NCBI RefSeq assembly: GCF_030035675.1
Contig: NC_084484.1
Location: 185,169,434-185,233,433, forward strand
Reading direction: 5' to 3'
Source: Rhineura floridana
Lineage: Eukaryota > Chordata > Lepidosauria > Squamata > Rhineuridae
Length of the DNA stretch: 64,000 nt
The notes under the pieces were generated by a model. The model was not told the origin of the DNA. It searched no databases and saw only the letters and a program-made list of their open reading frames with translations. The position numbers and the translations under genes are program-made. This document shows, in pieces, positions 1 through 11,700 of this stretch (the first letter of the stretch is position 1; each line of letters begins with the position of its first letter).

Positions 1-1906
1 GTTTGTTCCTGATATTGAATGCAACATTATGGCTGTGTCGAAACTCAATGAAATGGGGTTCAATGTAATGTTCAAAAGGGGTTCAGTGCATATTATGAGA
101 GGTGAAAAAATATTCATGAAAGGAATAGTAAGGAACTCATTGTTCTTCTTACACGTGAAACAAACAAATCATGTACTCATGTGTGCTAATGAGAAACCCC
201 ATAATAATTGTGTTCATTTATGGCACAGAAAACTAGGCCATATAGGATATGAAAATGTGGTGAAAACAACAGAGAACAGTAATGATGTGACATTGAGAAA
301 CTGTGAAAAATATGTAGACTGCCACGTGTGTAAACAAACTAAGGCAGTTGTGGCTGCTAAGAACAAAGAAGCCATGCCCAGTACAAATGCACCTTATCAA
401 TTAATACACGTGGACTTAGTGGGGCCATTTCAACCTACTCAGGGGGGTGCAAGATATTTCCTGACAATAGTTGATGATTTTTCAAAATTCTGCACTGTTT
501 ATTTACTAAAAGCTAAAAGTGAAGCTGCAGAGAAACTGAAAAGATTTATTACAAAAATTGAAGTGCAGTTTGGTGTCAAAATACAGAGAATAAGATCAGA
601 TCAAGGAGGAGAGTTTTCAGGACACTCTTTTACTGAATACTTGGATAAAAGAGGGATAAAACAGGAGTTAACAGCCCCTTATAGTCCTCATCAGAACGGG
701 TTAGCTGAACGCTGGAACAGGTTGCTTCAGGACTCAATAAGATCAATGCTGTGTGACTCCTCTTTAACACAAGGTTTCTGGGGAGAGTGTGTTCTGTATT
801 CAGCTTACATTCAAAACAGAATATTCCATAAGGCCAGTGGAATGTCTCCTTATCAGAAATTGTATGACAGAAAACCCAGATTAAAACATTTGATTAGGTT
901 TGGAGCAGAATGCTGGGTACATGTTCCCAAAAATAAAAGGACAGGGAAGCTGCAAAGGAGAGTAGACAAAGGGTACATGCTGGGTTTTTAAAACACGTAT
1001 TACAGAATTTGGATGCCAAAACAAAGGTCTGTGGTGTTAAGCAGAAGCGTGCAAGCAATAGAGCAGGATTGGGAAGAGAAAACATATGTGGAGTTGGGAA
1101 ACACTGAAGTTAGTAATGAACAAGAACAGGCAGATACAGTACCAATAAAACAAGAAGAAACAGGCAGCAGTAGTGAATCAAGTTCTAGCTCTGAGAGAGA
1201 AACAGAGGAATCGCCTGACACAGACACAGACACTAGGGCAGAAATACAACCACGCAGATCAGAGAGAACAACCAAAGGTATTCCACCTGTTAGATTTAAA
1301 ATAAATTCCATTAAGCATATAGACTTCAGTAACTGGAAAAAGTGGGATGATGGGAATCATGAAAAATAATTGCTGAAAAAAATGTAATAAAAATGATGCT
1401 GAGATTGCAATGGAGTAACTGTATTACAAATGATGCTGATGTAAACTGAAGAAAAGAAATGTATCATGTGGAGAAATGTAATTTAAGTGACTGCAAGAAA
1501 TGTAACTGTAATTGTGATAACAAAAGTTGGAAGAAACATGAAAGATGTAATGTAAATGATAAAGGTTTATGCTATGGAAAAATAGGTGGGGGGTGTTGGC
1601 AAAGAAAGAGTGCCTGAATGTATTTTTCCACAGCAGAGTTACAAGGCCAAGAAGCACAGAGTCCGTGCAGATCTCAAGGACAAGTATCCAAGGCAACCAG
1701 CTGGCTTTATCTATAAGACTTAGCAGATCTGGCCAGTCGGTGTGGGGGTCGAGGAGTTTGTACAGAGAGAGAGCTTGTGATATATTCTATTGTCAGTAAA
1801 GTGACTCTTAAAACTTATTACTTGTCTGGCTCATTGCTTCAACTGGCATCTAGCCTGTCACTATACTGTTCTGCATCCTGGGCATCTGCTTGCGCCAGAT
1901 ACAACA
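1..1906 (+). mobile_element. Ty1/copia LTR retrotransposon, 3' part (fossil)
   Basis: This is the 3' portion of a copia-type LTR element; its 5' part lies left of the window. The frame at 29-991 carries a GAG-pre-integrase zinc finger (WHRKLGHIGYEN, His66/His70, with Cys98/Cys101) and an integrase core with the acidic triad at about Asp129 (HVDLVGPF), Asp191 (RSDQGGEF) and Glu227 (NGLAERWNR). A Ser/Glu-rich stretch ending in RRSERTTKG (about 1013-1369) matches the linker that follows integrase in this superfamily. The integrase-before-RT order and the motifs separate it from gypsy elements. A purine run and a 313-bp LTR close the element. The copy is broken. A target duplication cannot be checked because only one end is visible. 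The long frame suggests it is not very old. Confidence 0.9.
1594..1906 (+). repeat. 3' LTR of the copia element
   Basis: The LTR starts with TGTTG directly after a G-rich purine tract (about 1585-1593) and ends with CAACA, a 5-base terminal inverted repeat of the usual TG...CA kind. Its length of 313 bp fits copia LTRs. The partner LTR is outside the window, so the edges rest on the terminal motifs only. Confidence 0.7.
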
Positions 1907-2586
1907 TCCAACATTACTTCCAATAAAAGTGCAGAGGACTGCAACCTTAATGGGGTGCATAAACATTTGATTCCACCTTAAACAGCAGCAATAGGTGGTG
2001 AAATGGCTCACTGGTGGGAATTCCCTGCCACTGAGGAGTGGTTAAGGGGGGCAGCGGAGGAGGAAGCATGCCCTTACATTAAGCTATTGAGAGAAGTGAT
2101 GGGGGTGGCAATACAGCCTTGATACAGCCCTGACTGAGCTGCCCGTCTTCACTGCGGCCTCCCAACAGCTGCCAGCAAAAACTGGCTTTCTCCTCTGACT
2201 GAGATATAAAAATATTATCTACATGACACCCTTTTTAGGAAGCCCAAAGCCATAGTTAAAAGGAGCAGGTGATATGAAAGACCTTTGCCTGAAAGCCTGG
2301 AGAGCCATGGGCAGTCAGATAAGGTAGCTTCTTATGCCCCCTTGGAAGTTATTCCAGGATTTGGGAATTTAAAATGAGAATTAAACCGAAGAAATACAAC
2401 AGGGAATCAAGACGATACTCAAGTTATAACTAAGGGCCTTGGCATGTTGCTAACAAAACAGGATTTAAGAAGGACTTCAGGACAGATTGAAATGCAAGGA
2501 AACCTCATGGTCCTTGAGGGAGGAAGCATATCTGTTTAATAATACCCTCACAGAAAGCAAGTTGGCCTGAACACCTAAGCTCTAAC
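1907..2586. other. Intronic DNA, nothing recognised
   Basis: This lies between the copia LTR and ADAM exon 12, in the intron after exon 12. I see no exon, RNA gene or repeat family that I recognise. Confidence 0.5.
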
Positions 2587-2776
2587 CTCAGCCCTGCCAC
2601 AGTCACACTCTTCATCGCCTTCCACCACACCATTTCCACATATCTTCATCTCAAATGCATCCTCATGTAGGACCTCAAATGTATCCTTAGGCAAGTTCAG
2701 CAAACACACTTTTCCTCGGTTTGATACGAATTCATAATACGCATTTTTGCTGCAGTTACTTAATCTGTGACATCCT
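2587..2776 (-). CDS. ADAM-like exon 12 (end of protease, start of disintegrin)
   Basis: This encodes GCHRLSNCSKNAYYEFVSNR, then GKVCLLNLPKD and KICGNGVVEGDEECDCGRAE. These match 'FSSCS...CLLNIPK' and 'CGN..V..GEECDCG' of ADAM9. The 190-nt exon starts with one base of a split Val codon. The acceptor TTTTATTACAG is good; the donor GTTAGA is weak, so the 3' edge is less sure. Confidence 0.9.
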
Positions 2777-5700
2777 CTGTAATAAAATGCAATAAACTAT
2801 TAAGCAGAACATTAAACCTTTTTATTTTATTTATTTATTTATTATTTATTTATTTATTACATTTATACCCTGCCTTTCTTTTATGAGAAAAACCCAAGGT
2901 GGTTGGTTCCCAGGCGGTCTCCCATCCAGGCACTGACCGGACCTAACCCTGCTTAGCTTCAGCAGGGAGCTGGCCTTATGTGCCTTTGGACCATAACCTG
3001 GTCCATATAGTTATTTCTATACCACCCAGTAACAAAAAGATTCTCTGAGATACAAATAAAAGTGAAAACTACGAAGAATAAAAATATAACACAGGCATAA
3101 CATCTAAAACAAACAAAACAACATCAGAATAAAATGAGCAACAAAAAACAATAATACAAAGAATTTAAGTTAAGAATATAAGAGATAAAGCCTGGGAAAA
3201 TAAAAAGGCATTCACCTGGCCCCCAAAATACCCCTTGGTGAGGGCACTCCACTGAAAAGCCTTCATCTGCCTCATCTCTGAGGATGATCTTGGGGCCCCA
3301 GCAGCTATATATGGGACAATCCTCCAGGTAACCTGGACCCAAGGCATGAAAGAGTAAGACTAGCACTTGGACTTGGGCTGGAAACGGACTGGAGCCGGTA
3401 GAAATGACAAAGAACTGGCATATTATGACTGCATTGCTCAGTCCCAGTTAACAATCAGTTCAGCTGTAATCAGTGGGGCTTACTTCCAGCTGGGGATGGA
3501 AGCATCTGTCTGTTTCAGTTCCCTCAGTTTCTCATTTTCCCAATCAGTTCTCCACATTTCTGCAACAATTTGCCATTTTTAAAAAAAAAAAAATCCTCAT
3601 GAATATTCTTCAGCGTTTTAGTTTGCCTTCTCTTAAACATATTTTGCATGCAGATTTGACTAATGTATTTTTGCAAGCAATGTCTCTAATACAATGCATT
3701 TTTGTACGTTATTAGTATTTTCATTTTTATGCACATTCCCCCCCAATATATGCATTTTTGTAACCATTGTTTGATTGGAGCACTGCATCCAAGAATTCAG
3801 AAAAGTGTGCATTTAGAAGGATGGTCATGTTTCGGTCCTAATATTGTTTCAGAAGGTGTAATTAAGTTTTATATGTGAACTGGATTGAATTTCTCCCCAA
3901 TCCCTATTTCCAACAATTAATGTGATTGTGGATTCGGTTAACTGGAGCTGTAAGCAAGAAAAACTTTAGTGCTACTTACACGGCCGTTGAATACATGATG
4001 CAGTGGCCAGGGTCTGAGGTGCAGTTGCAGTCACACATTCTGCCCCTGTGTCCCAGAATGTCATCATGGACAAAGCCAAAGACTGTGTGGCCCAGCTGAT
4101 GTGCAGCAGATACACCATCATTTGTTAAAGATGATGAAATCTGTGTATGGTGGAGGAAAAAAACAAAGACAGAAAGGTAATTAAGCCGAAAGGAAATTGG
4201 AGCAACTCTCCTACAAGGAATGGTTACAACATTTGGGGCTTTTTAGTTTGGAACAAAGGCAAGTAAAAGGAGACATGACAGAGGTGTACAAAATTATTCA
4301 TGGTGTGGAGAAAGTGGATAGAGAAAAGCCTTTCTCCCTCTCACATAACACTAGAACTTGTGGACATCCAATGAAGCTGATTGTTGGAAGATTCAGGACT
4401 GGCAAAAGGAAGGACTTCTTCACGCAGCGCATGGTTAAACTGAGGAACTTGCTCCCACAGGACACAGTGATGGCCACCAACTTGGAGGGCTTTGAAAGAG
4501 GATTAGATACATTCATGAAGGAGAAGGCTATTAATGGCCACTAGGCCAGTCACTGCCTCTCAGCCTCAGAGGGAGGCAATGGGAAACCCCCTCTGAATAC
4601 CGCTTACCATGAAAACCCTGTTCGTAGGGTTGCCATAAGTCGGGATCAACTTGAAGGCAGCCCATTTCCATTTCAGCCACAATGACTATGTTCTCCTTCC
4701 ACAATCAGAGGCTGTACGCTTCTGAATACCAGTTGCTGGGAATCAAATGTGAGAAGAAGGCAGATGCTCATGGGCTTCCCATAATGAGCTTCTGCTTTGC
4801 TACTGTGAGAACAGGATACTGGACTAGACAGGCCTATGGCCTGATTCAGCAGGAGGCTTTTCTTATGTTCTTGGTATAAATGCTGTTAAGAGAGACACAA
4901 AGCAGTTCATGCCCATTATGTGTTCCTCTCAGCAACTAGTATTAAGAAACTGGAGCAAACAGAAATAATGTTGCAGAACTCCAGGTGAAAGCGTAGATTT
5001 TTCAGTACCCACTAATGGATGACTTTTATTCTGCTCAGTTTGTGCTTTGCACTGTTTATTTATTTATTACATTTATATACTGCCCCATAGTCGAAGCTCT
5101 CATCTTATTTATTGCTCTCATCTTATTTATTTTATTATTGTAATAATAATTGTACAGTGATTTGGGGCATCACTGAAGACCCACCAAATTAAAAAATAAT
5201 AGTAAGAAACCCAAAGCAGCATATGAGCTTCTTGGCTTAGTGCTAGACTATAGAAAGAAGTGAATTAAGAAGAGAGCTTCAGCTATGGGGCGGTATACAA
5301 GTGCAAGAAATAAATAAATAAATAAATTAAGGGGCCAGTGACTGGCATGCTCACATCAAGGAATGTACTGCACCACTTACCTTGACAGAAGAAACAGAGA
5401 CATGATTCTGAAGGCAAAAACGTTCTCCCCGTGACTTTCCAAAGGAATTATTCTCACCCACAATCCTAGAATACAGAAAATGTTAACATTAATGGCATAA
5501 TTCAGTCCTTAAATTCTATTGGCAGAAGGGAACTGAGGGGAGCTCAAATCTTAATCTTCAGTCCTGAAGACTGGCAAATTCAGCTCCCACTTGGGATCTG
5601 GAAAGGGTAGTGGGCTGAGCAGCAGAAATGCCTCTTATAGGCTTAAATGTACAGAAAAGGACACATAAAACTATCAAGAGGCTGGAGCAACCTCTTCCTA

Positions 5701-8700
5701 TGAAAAGAGTTTACAACATTGGGGGCTTTTTAGTTGCATGAAAAAAGCAGGTGGGGGAGACATGACAGAGGATTATGCATGAAGATGGACACAGAAAGGT
5801 TTTTCTCCCTCTCATAATAGTGGAACCCAACGGAATGTTAGAAGATCCAGGACAGATAAATTCTTCACACAGCACATAGTTATTTTTTAAATTTTATTAT
5901 ATATTTATAATTTGTAATGTATTCAGATATTAAATAAAATTCGTAGATATATATAATCCACCACGATACATTTATTTATTTATAAAAATATTTATATACC
6001 ACTGCTCATAAAAAAACAGAGGTTTACAACATATAAAGACAAGATAAAACCATATAAACATTTAAAATCAGAAACCATTATTATAAAAATAAACATCTAT
6101 TGTAATATATAATATATAATATGTAATATATAATATATAATATTATGAGAGCCAGTGTGGTGCAGTGGTTAAGGTGCTGGACTACGACCTGGTATTCCTC
6201 TGAATGCCAGTTGTTGGGCATCACGAGCGGGGAGGGTGATGTTGCACGGATATCCTGTTTGTGGGCTGGAAACCGCAGGAGGGGAGAGTGCTCTTGCCCT
6301 CAGGTCCTGCTTGCAGGCTTCCCATGGTCATCTGGTTGGCCATCTGAAGACAGGATGCTGGACTAGATGGGCCTTTGGTCTGATCCAGGAGGGCTCTGCT
6401 TATGACTTTAGACCTTGTTGGGCAAGCTGCTCACTTAAATATTCTCCCAATTCTGCTATGCCCCATCATGCCCTGTGGGCTTCCACTCAAGATCAGAACA
6501 GGAGGTGGGTGGATGGAGATAGGCTCTAGTCATATATGCTCTCTTGGGACGATGGATCTATTCCCTGACACCACTGTATCTCTCAACAGGTGAATCCTCC
6601 AGTGAATGAATCCAAGGGAATATCAGGCAGACAGGCGTATGTGGAGTGGGTGGTGGGTGGGCGGATGTTGTACTGAACTCAGAGGGAAATTAGCATTATC
6701 ATGCACTTAGCTCATCTACCCCCAGCCAGCCCCCAATGATCACCCAGGCACATGTTTTGTCTGTTCTAGCTGCAAGCCATTGAATTGCATCATTGCTTTG
6801 CCTCTATTACCTTGACATGGGCATCTAGGTGTTGGTCGTGAAAGTGATGTCTAGTCTACAGGAGCAATAGGGGCCAATGGAGAAACAGCTTTTCTCAATG
6901 GGCCTAGAAGCTGTATTCAGGATTTATGCTCCCTATAAAAGAGAGTGGATTTACTGAAGACGTTTCCAATATCTCAGAGAGGAGGTCAGGTCTCCTGCTC
7001 CCCTGGGGCATTCACTATAGCTGCCCAATTTCCCTGCTTTTTAAAGTTTGATAGAAATATCTGTTGGCTAGAGGTACTTTTTAAACCCAAGGGATTTTTG
7101 CCTATTAGTAAATTCTATAAAGGTAAGTTTTTGGAAAAAAGAAAAACCCAGCAGGCACACCAGTGTGCTTTGTAATAATATTTGTATAGCACTTTCAAGT
7201 GTTCACACACTTGCAATGAAACTTTTTTACCTTACAGGGTTGTTGTAAAGATTACAACTAGACAATGCATGTGTGAAATGCTTTGAACACTTGAAAGTGC
7301 TGTGCAAATGTTACAAATCCTGTGACTTTCACTCATCCAACTCTACCATCCTCAGCTATTCAAAGATGTTCTGCCCCCTGAAATGACTCTGCCCATTTGT
7401 CCTTGCCGCCCCTTATGCCAGGAATGCCTCTGTGTGACCAACTCCCTTATTTCCTTTGCATTCCTCCTCAAAACTCACCTTTTTTGAGAAGCTTTAAGGT
7501 CCTCTCTCTCATCCCTGGACCTTATTATAAGAAAGCCAAAGAATATGTAACTGTAGTAATCACATATTTTCCCCTTGCCTACCCTTGCCTCCATTGCCAT
7601 TCCCCCCCCCCAGTGTCTATGTTAGATTGTAAGTCCTTTGGGATAGGGACCTGGCATACCTGTTCTTTGTAAAGTACCAGGTACTTGGATTGTGCTAAGT
7701 AAATAAATAATAGATGGGACCTGAGATGTCCCCATTTCTAAAAGAAAAGGGGCATTGATAATAGCGGCAGCAGCAGAGAGAACAGGGAAATCAATCACTG
7801 TAAACAACAAAAATACAAAAGAGTCTTACGTGAATAAAGAGGCATGGTCGAAATGGACATGAGGCCGAAGCTTAGAAGTAGCATAGTTGTAAAACGCTTG
7901 CAAAGTTGAACCACTAACTGTCAGATTGTCTTGTTTTGTCCACACCTCTATTCCTGTTAAAACAATGTGAAGACCTACGTCGTCATATATCTGAAAACAG
8001 AAAACGGGAAATCATCCACTTATACAATATGCTGGTATCATCATCATCATCATCATCATTTATTAACCGCCCTTCACCCAAAGATCCAAGGGCGGGTTAT
8101 AACAATGTTAAAATATGACATTAAAAATAATTTAAGAACAACCTAAAATCCTAAAATAGGCATATATGCATGCACACAGTCATAATAATACTGATTTATC
8201 TTACAGGGTTCTTGTAAGGATCACAACTACATTAAGCAGCAGGTGTGCTTTGAACAATTATTAGCACTATACAAATGTTAATAATAATAATAATTTTAGT
8301 AGTAGTAGTAGTATGCACATTCCTATGTCCGATGCTCTGGCACTTCACAGCAAAGTAATCCATTTCCATGTTCAGATTATCTCCTGCCTGCTTGTGAGGA
8401 GCTCAGCCTTGCTGCAGTTTTAAGTATATCCCCAGTTCCTTGATGACAGAAGCTACATGAAAGTGCATATCGAGCTACATAAGAACAAAAGAGTACAAGA
8501 AGAGCCTGCTGGATCAGGCCAATGGCCCAGCTAGTCCAGCATCCTGCTCTTACATTGGGCAACCAGATGCCCATGGGAAACGGTCACATTTGACTTCAAA
8601 AGAGGAAACTTCACAAAACTGAGGGGATTGGTAAAAAGAAAGCTGAAAAACAAAGTCCAGAGGGTCACATCACTCGAAAATGCTTGGAAGTTGTTTAAAA

Positions 8701-11700
8701 ACACTCTATTAGAAGCTCAACTGGAGTGCATACCGCAGATCAGAAAAGGTACCGCCAGGGCCAAGAAGATGCCAGCATGGTTAACGAGCAAAGTCAAGGA
8801 AGCTCTTAGAGGCAAAAAGTCTTCCTTCAGAAAATGGAAGTCTTGTCCGAATGAAGAAAATAAAAAAGAACACAAACTCTGGCAAAAGAAATGCAAGAAG
8901 ACAATAAGGGATGCTAAAAAAGAATTTGAGGAGCACATTGCTAAGAACATAAAAACCAACAACAAAAAATTCTATAAATACATTCAAAGCAGGAGACCAT
9001 CTAGGGAGGCGATTGGACCCTTGGATGATAAGGGAGCCAAAGGTGTACTAAAGAACGATAAGGAGATTGCAGAGAAGCTAAATGAATTCTTTGCATCTGT
9101 CTTCACAGTGGAAGATATAGGGCAGATCCCTGAACCTGAACTAACATTTGCAGGAAGGGATTCTGAGGAACTGAGACAAATAGTGGTAATGAGAGAGGAA
9201 GTTCTAAGCTTAATGGACAATATAAAAACTGACAAATCACCGGACCTGGATGGCATCCACCTGAGAGTTCTCAAAGAACTCAAATGTGAAATTGCTGATC
9301 TGCTAACTAAAATATGTAACTTGTCCCTCGGGTCCTCCTCCGTGCCTGAGGACTGGCAAGTGGCAAATGTAACGCCAAACTTCAAAAAGGGATCCAGAGG
9401 GGATCCCGGAAATTACAGGCCAGTTAGCTTAACTTCTGTCCCTGGAAAACTGGTAGAAAGTATTATTAAAGCTAGATTAACTAAGCACATAGAAGAACAA
9501 GCCTTGCTGAAGCAGAGCCAGCATGGCTTCTGCAAGGGAAAGTCCTGTCTCAGTAACCTATTAGAATTCTTTGAGAGTGTCAACAAGCATATAGATAGAG
9601 GTGATCCAGTGGACATAGTGTACTTAGACTTTCAAAAAGCGTTTGACAAGGTACCTCACCAAAGACTTCTGAGGAAGCTTAGCAATCATGGAATAAGAGG
9701 AGAGGTCCTCTTGTGGATAAGGAATTGGTTAAGAAGCAGAAAGCAGAGAGTAGGAATAAATGGACAGTTCTCCCAATGGAGGACTGTAGAAAGTGGAGTC
9801 CCTCAAGGATCGGTATTGGGACCTGTACTTTTCAACTTGTTCATTAATGACCTAGAATTAGGAGTGAGCAGTGAAGTGGCCAAGTTTGCTGACGACACTA
9901 AATTGTTCAGGGTTGTTAAAACAAAAAGGGATTGCGAAGAGCTCCAAAAAGACCTCTCCAAACTGAGTGAATGGGCGGAAAAATGGCAAATGCAATTCAA
10001 TATAAACAAGTGTAAAATTATGCATATTGGAGCAAAAAATCTGAATTTCACATATACGCTCATGGGGTCTGAACTGGCGGTGACTGACCAGGAGAGAGAC
10101 CTCGGGTTGTAGTGGACAGCACGATGAAAATGTCGACCCAGTGTGCGGCAGCTGTGAAAAAGGCAAATTCCATGCTAGCGATAATTAGGAAAGGTATTGA
10201 AAATAAAACAGCTGATATCATAATGCCATTGTATAAATCTATGGTGCGGCCGCATTTGGAATACTGTGTACAGTTCTGGTTGCCTCATCTCAAAAAGGAT
10301 ATTCTAGAGTTGGAAAAGGTTCAGAAGAGGGCAACCAGAATGATCAAGGGGATGGAGCGACTCCCTTACGAGGAAAGGTTGCAGCATTTGGGGCTTTTTA
10401 GTTTAGAGAAAAGGCGGGTCAGAGGAGACATGATAGAAGTGTATAAAATTATGCATGGCATTGAGAAAGTGGATAGAGAAAAGTTCTTCTCCCTCTCTCA
10501 TAATACTAGAACTCGTGGACATTCAAAGAAGCTGAATGTGGAAGATTCAGGACAGACAAAAGGAAGTACTTCTTTACTCAGCGCATAGTTAAACTATGGA
10601 ATTTGCTCCCACAAGATGCAGTAATGGCCACCAGCTTGGCTGGCTTTAAAAGAAGATTAGAAAATTCTTGGAGGACAGGGCTATCAATGGCTACTAGCCA
10701 TGATGGCTGTGCTGTGCCACCCTAGTCAGAGGCAGCATGCTTCTGAAAACCAGTTGCCGGAAGCCTCAGGTGGGGAGAGTGTTCTTGCACTCGGGTCCTG
10801 CTTGCGGGCTTCCCCTAGGCACCTGGTTGGCCACTGTGAGAACAGGATGCTGGACTAGATGGGCCACTGGCCTGATCCAGCAGGCTCTTCTTATGTTCTT
10901 ATGTTCTTAACCCGCAAGCAGGAGCTGAATGCAAGAGCACTCTCCCTTCCTGCGGTTTCCAGCAACTAGTATTCAGCATCATACTGCCCCCAATCATGGA
11001 GGCAGAGAATAGTCATCATGGCTAGTAGCCACTGATTCTCAATATATTTTACTCCTCTTTTAAAGCCTTCTCCATGCCATGCATGATTTTATATACTTCT
11101 ATCACGTCACCTGAGAGCCAGTGTGGTGTAGTGGTTAAGGTGTTGGACTACGACTTGGGAGACCAGGGTTCAAATCCCCACATAGCCATGAAGCTCACGG
11201 GTGGCTTTGGGCCAGTCACTGCCTCTCAGCCTCATGAAAACCCTAGTCATAGGGTTGCCATAAGTCGGAATCGACTTGAAGGCAGTACCTTTACATTATC
11301 ATGTCACCTCTGACTCACCTTTTCGCTAAACTAAAAAGCCCCAAATGCTCATAAGGGAGTCTCTCCACCCCCTTGATCATTTTGGTTACCCTTTTCTGAA
11401 CCTTTTCCAACTCTACAATATCTTCTTTGAGGTGAGGCAACCAGAACTGCACACTATATTCCACATGTGGTTGCACCATAGATGTGTATAACAGCAGTAT
11501 GATATTGGCAGTTTTGTTTTCAGTTCCTTTCCCAATGATCCCTATTTGATTTGCCTTTTTCACAGCTGCCGAGCAAGCTACCTGAAAGTAGTACGTCCAG
11601 TCAAAGGGCAAGAGAATCCAGTATGTAACTGCTGCCTTCTACTTTCTGTGTGCATTAGGAGTGACTCTTATTCATTATGCAAAAGACATGAGAACTCCAG

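Larger units (their letters stand above)
8468..11612 (-). mobile_element. Old CR1 LINE (minus), split twice
   Basis: Pieces at 8468-8582, 10910-11112 and 11298-11612 are consecutive parts of one minus-strand CR1 3' end. The first runs from the tail to 'gatgcccatgggaaa' and resumes after the young CR1 as 'cccgcaagcaggagctg'. The third carries the ORF end (EDIVELEKVQKRVTKMIKGV). The interruptions are a young plus-strand CR1 and a SINE. Confidence 0.85.

Noticed and set aside
1013-1369. Independent host gene downstream of the integrase frame
   Set aside because: Its Ser/Glu-rich sequence with RRSERTTKG is the usual copia linker and it lies between integrase and the 3' LTR.
2905-2998. 5S rRNA gene or pseudogene
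   Set aside because: Only the internal 5S part is present and a SINE tail follows; a second copy at 13.7 kb has the same layout.
11113-11180. tRNA gene
   Set aside because: The head has A- and B-box-like sequence but no matching acceptor arms, and it continues directly into a SINE body. The same holds for the heads at 6144, 15300, 40165, 44725, 55106 and 57248.
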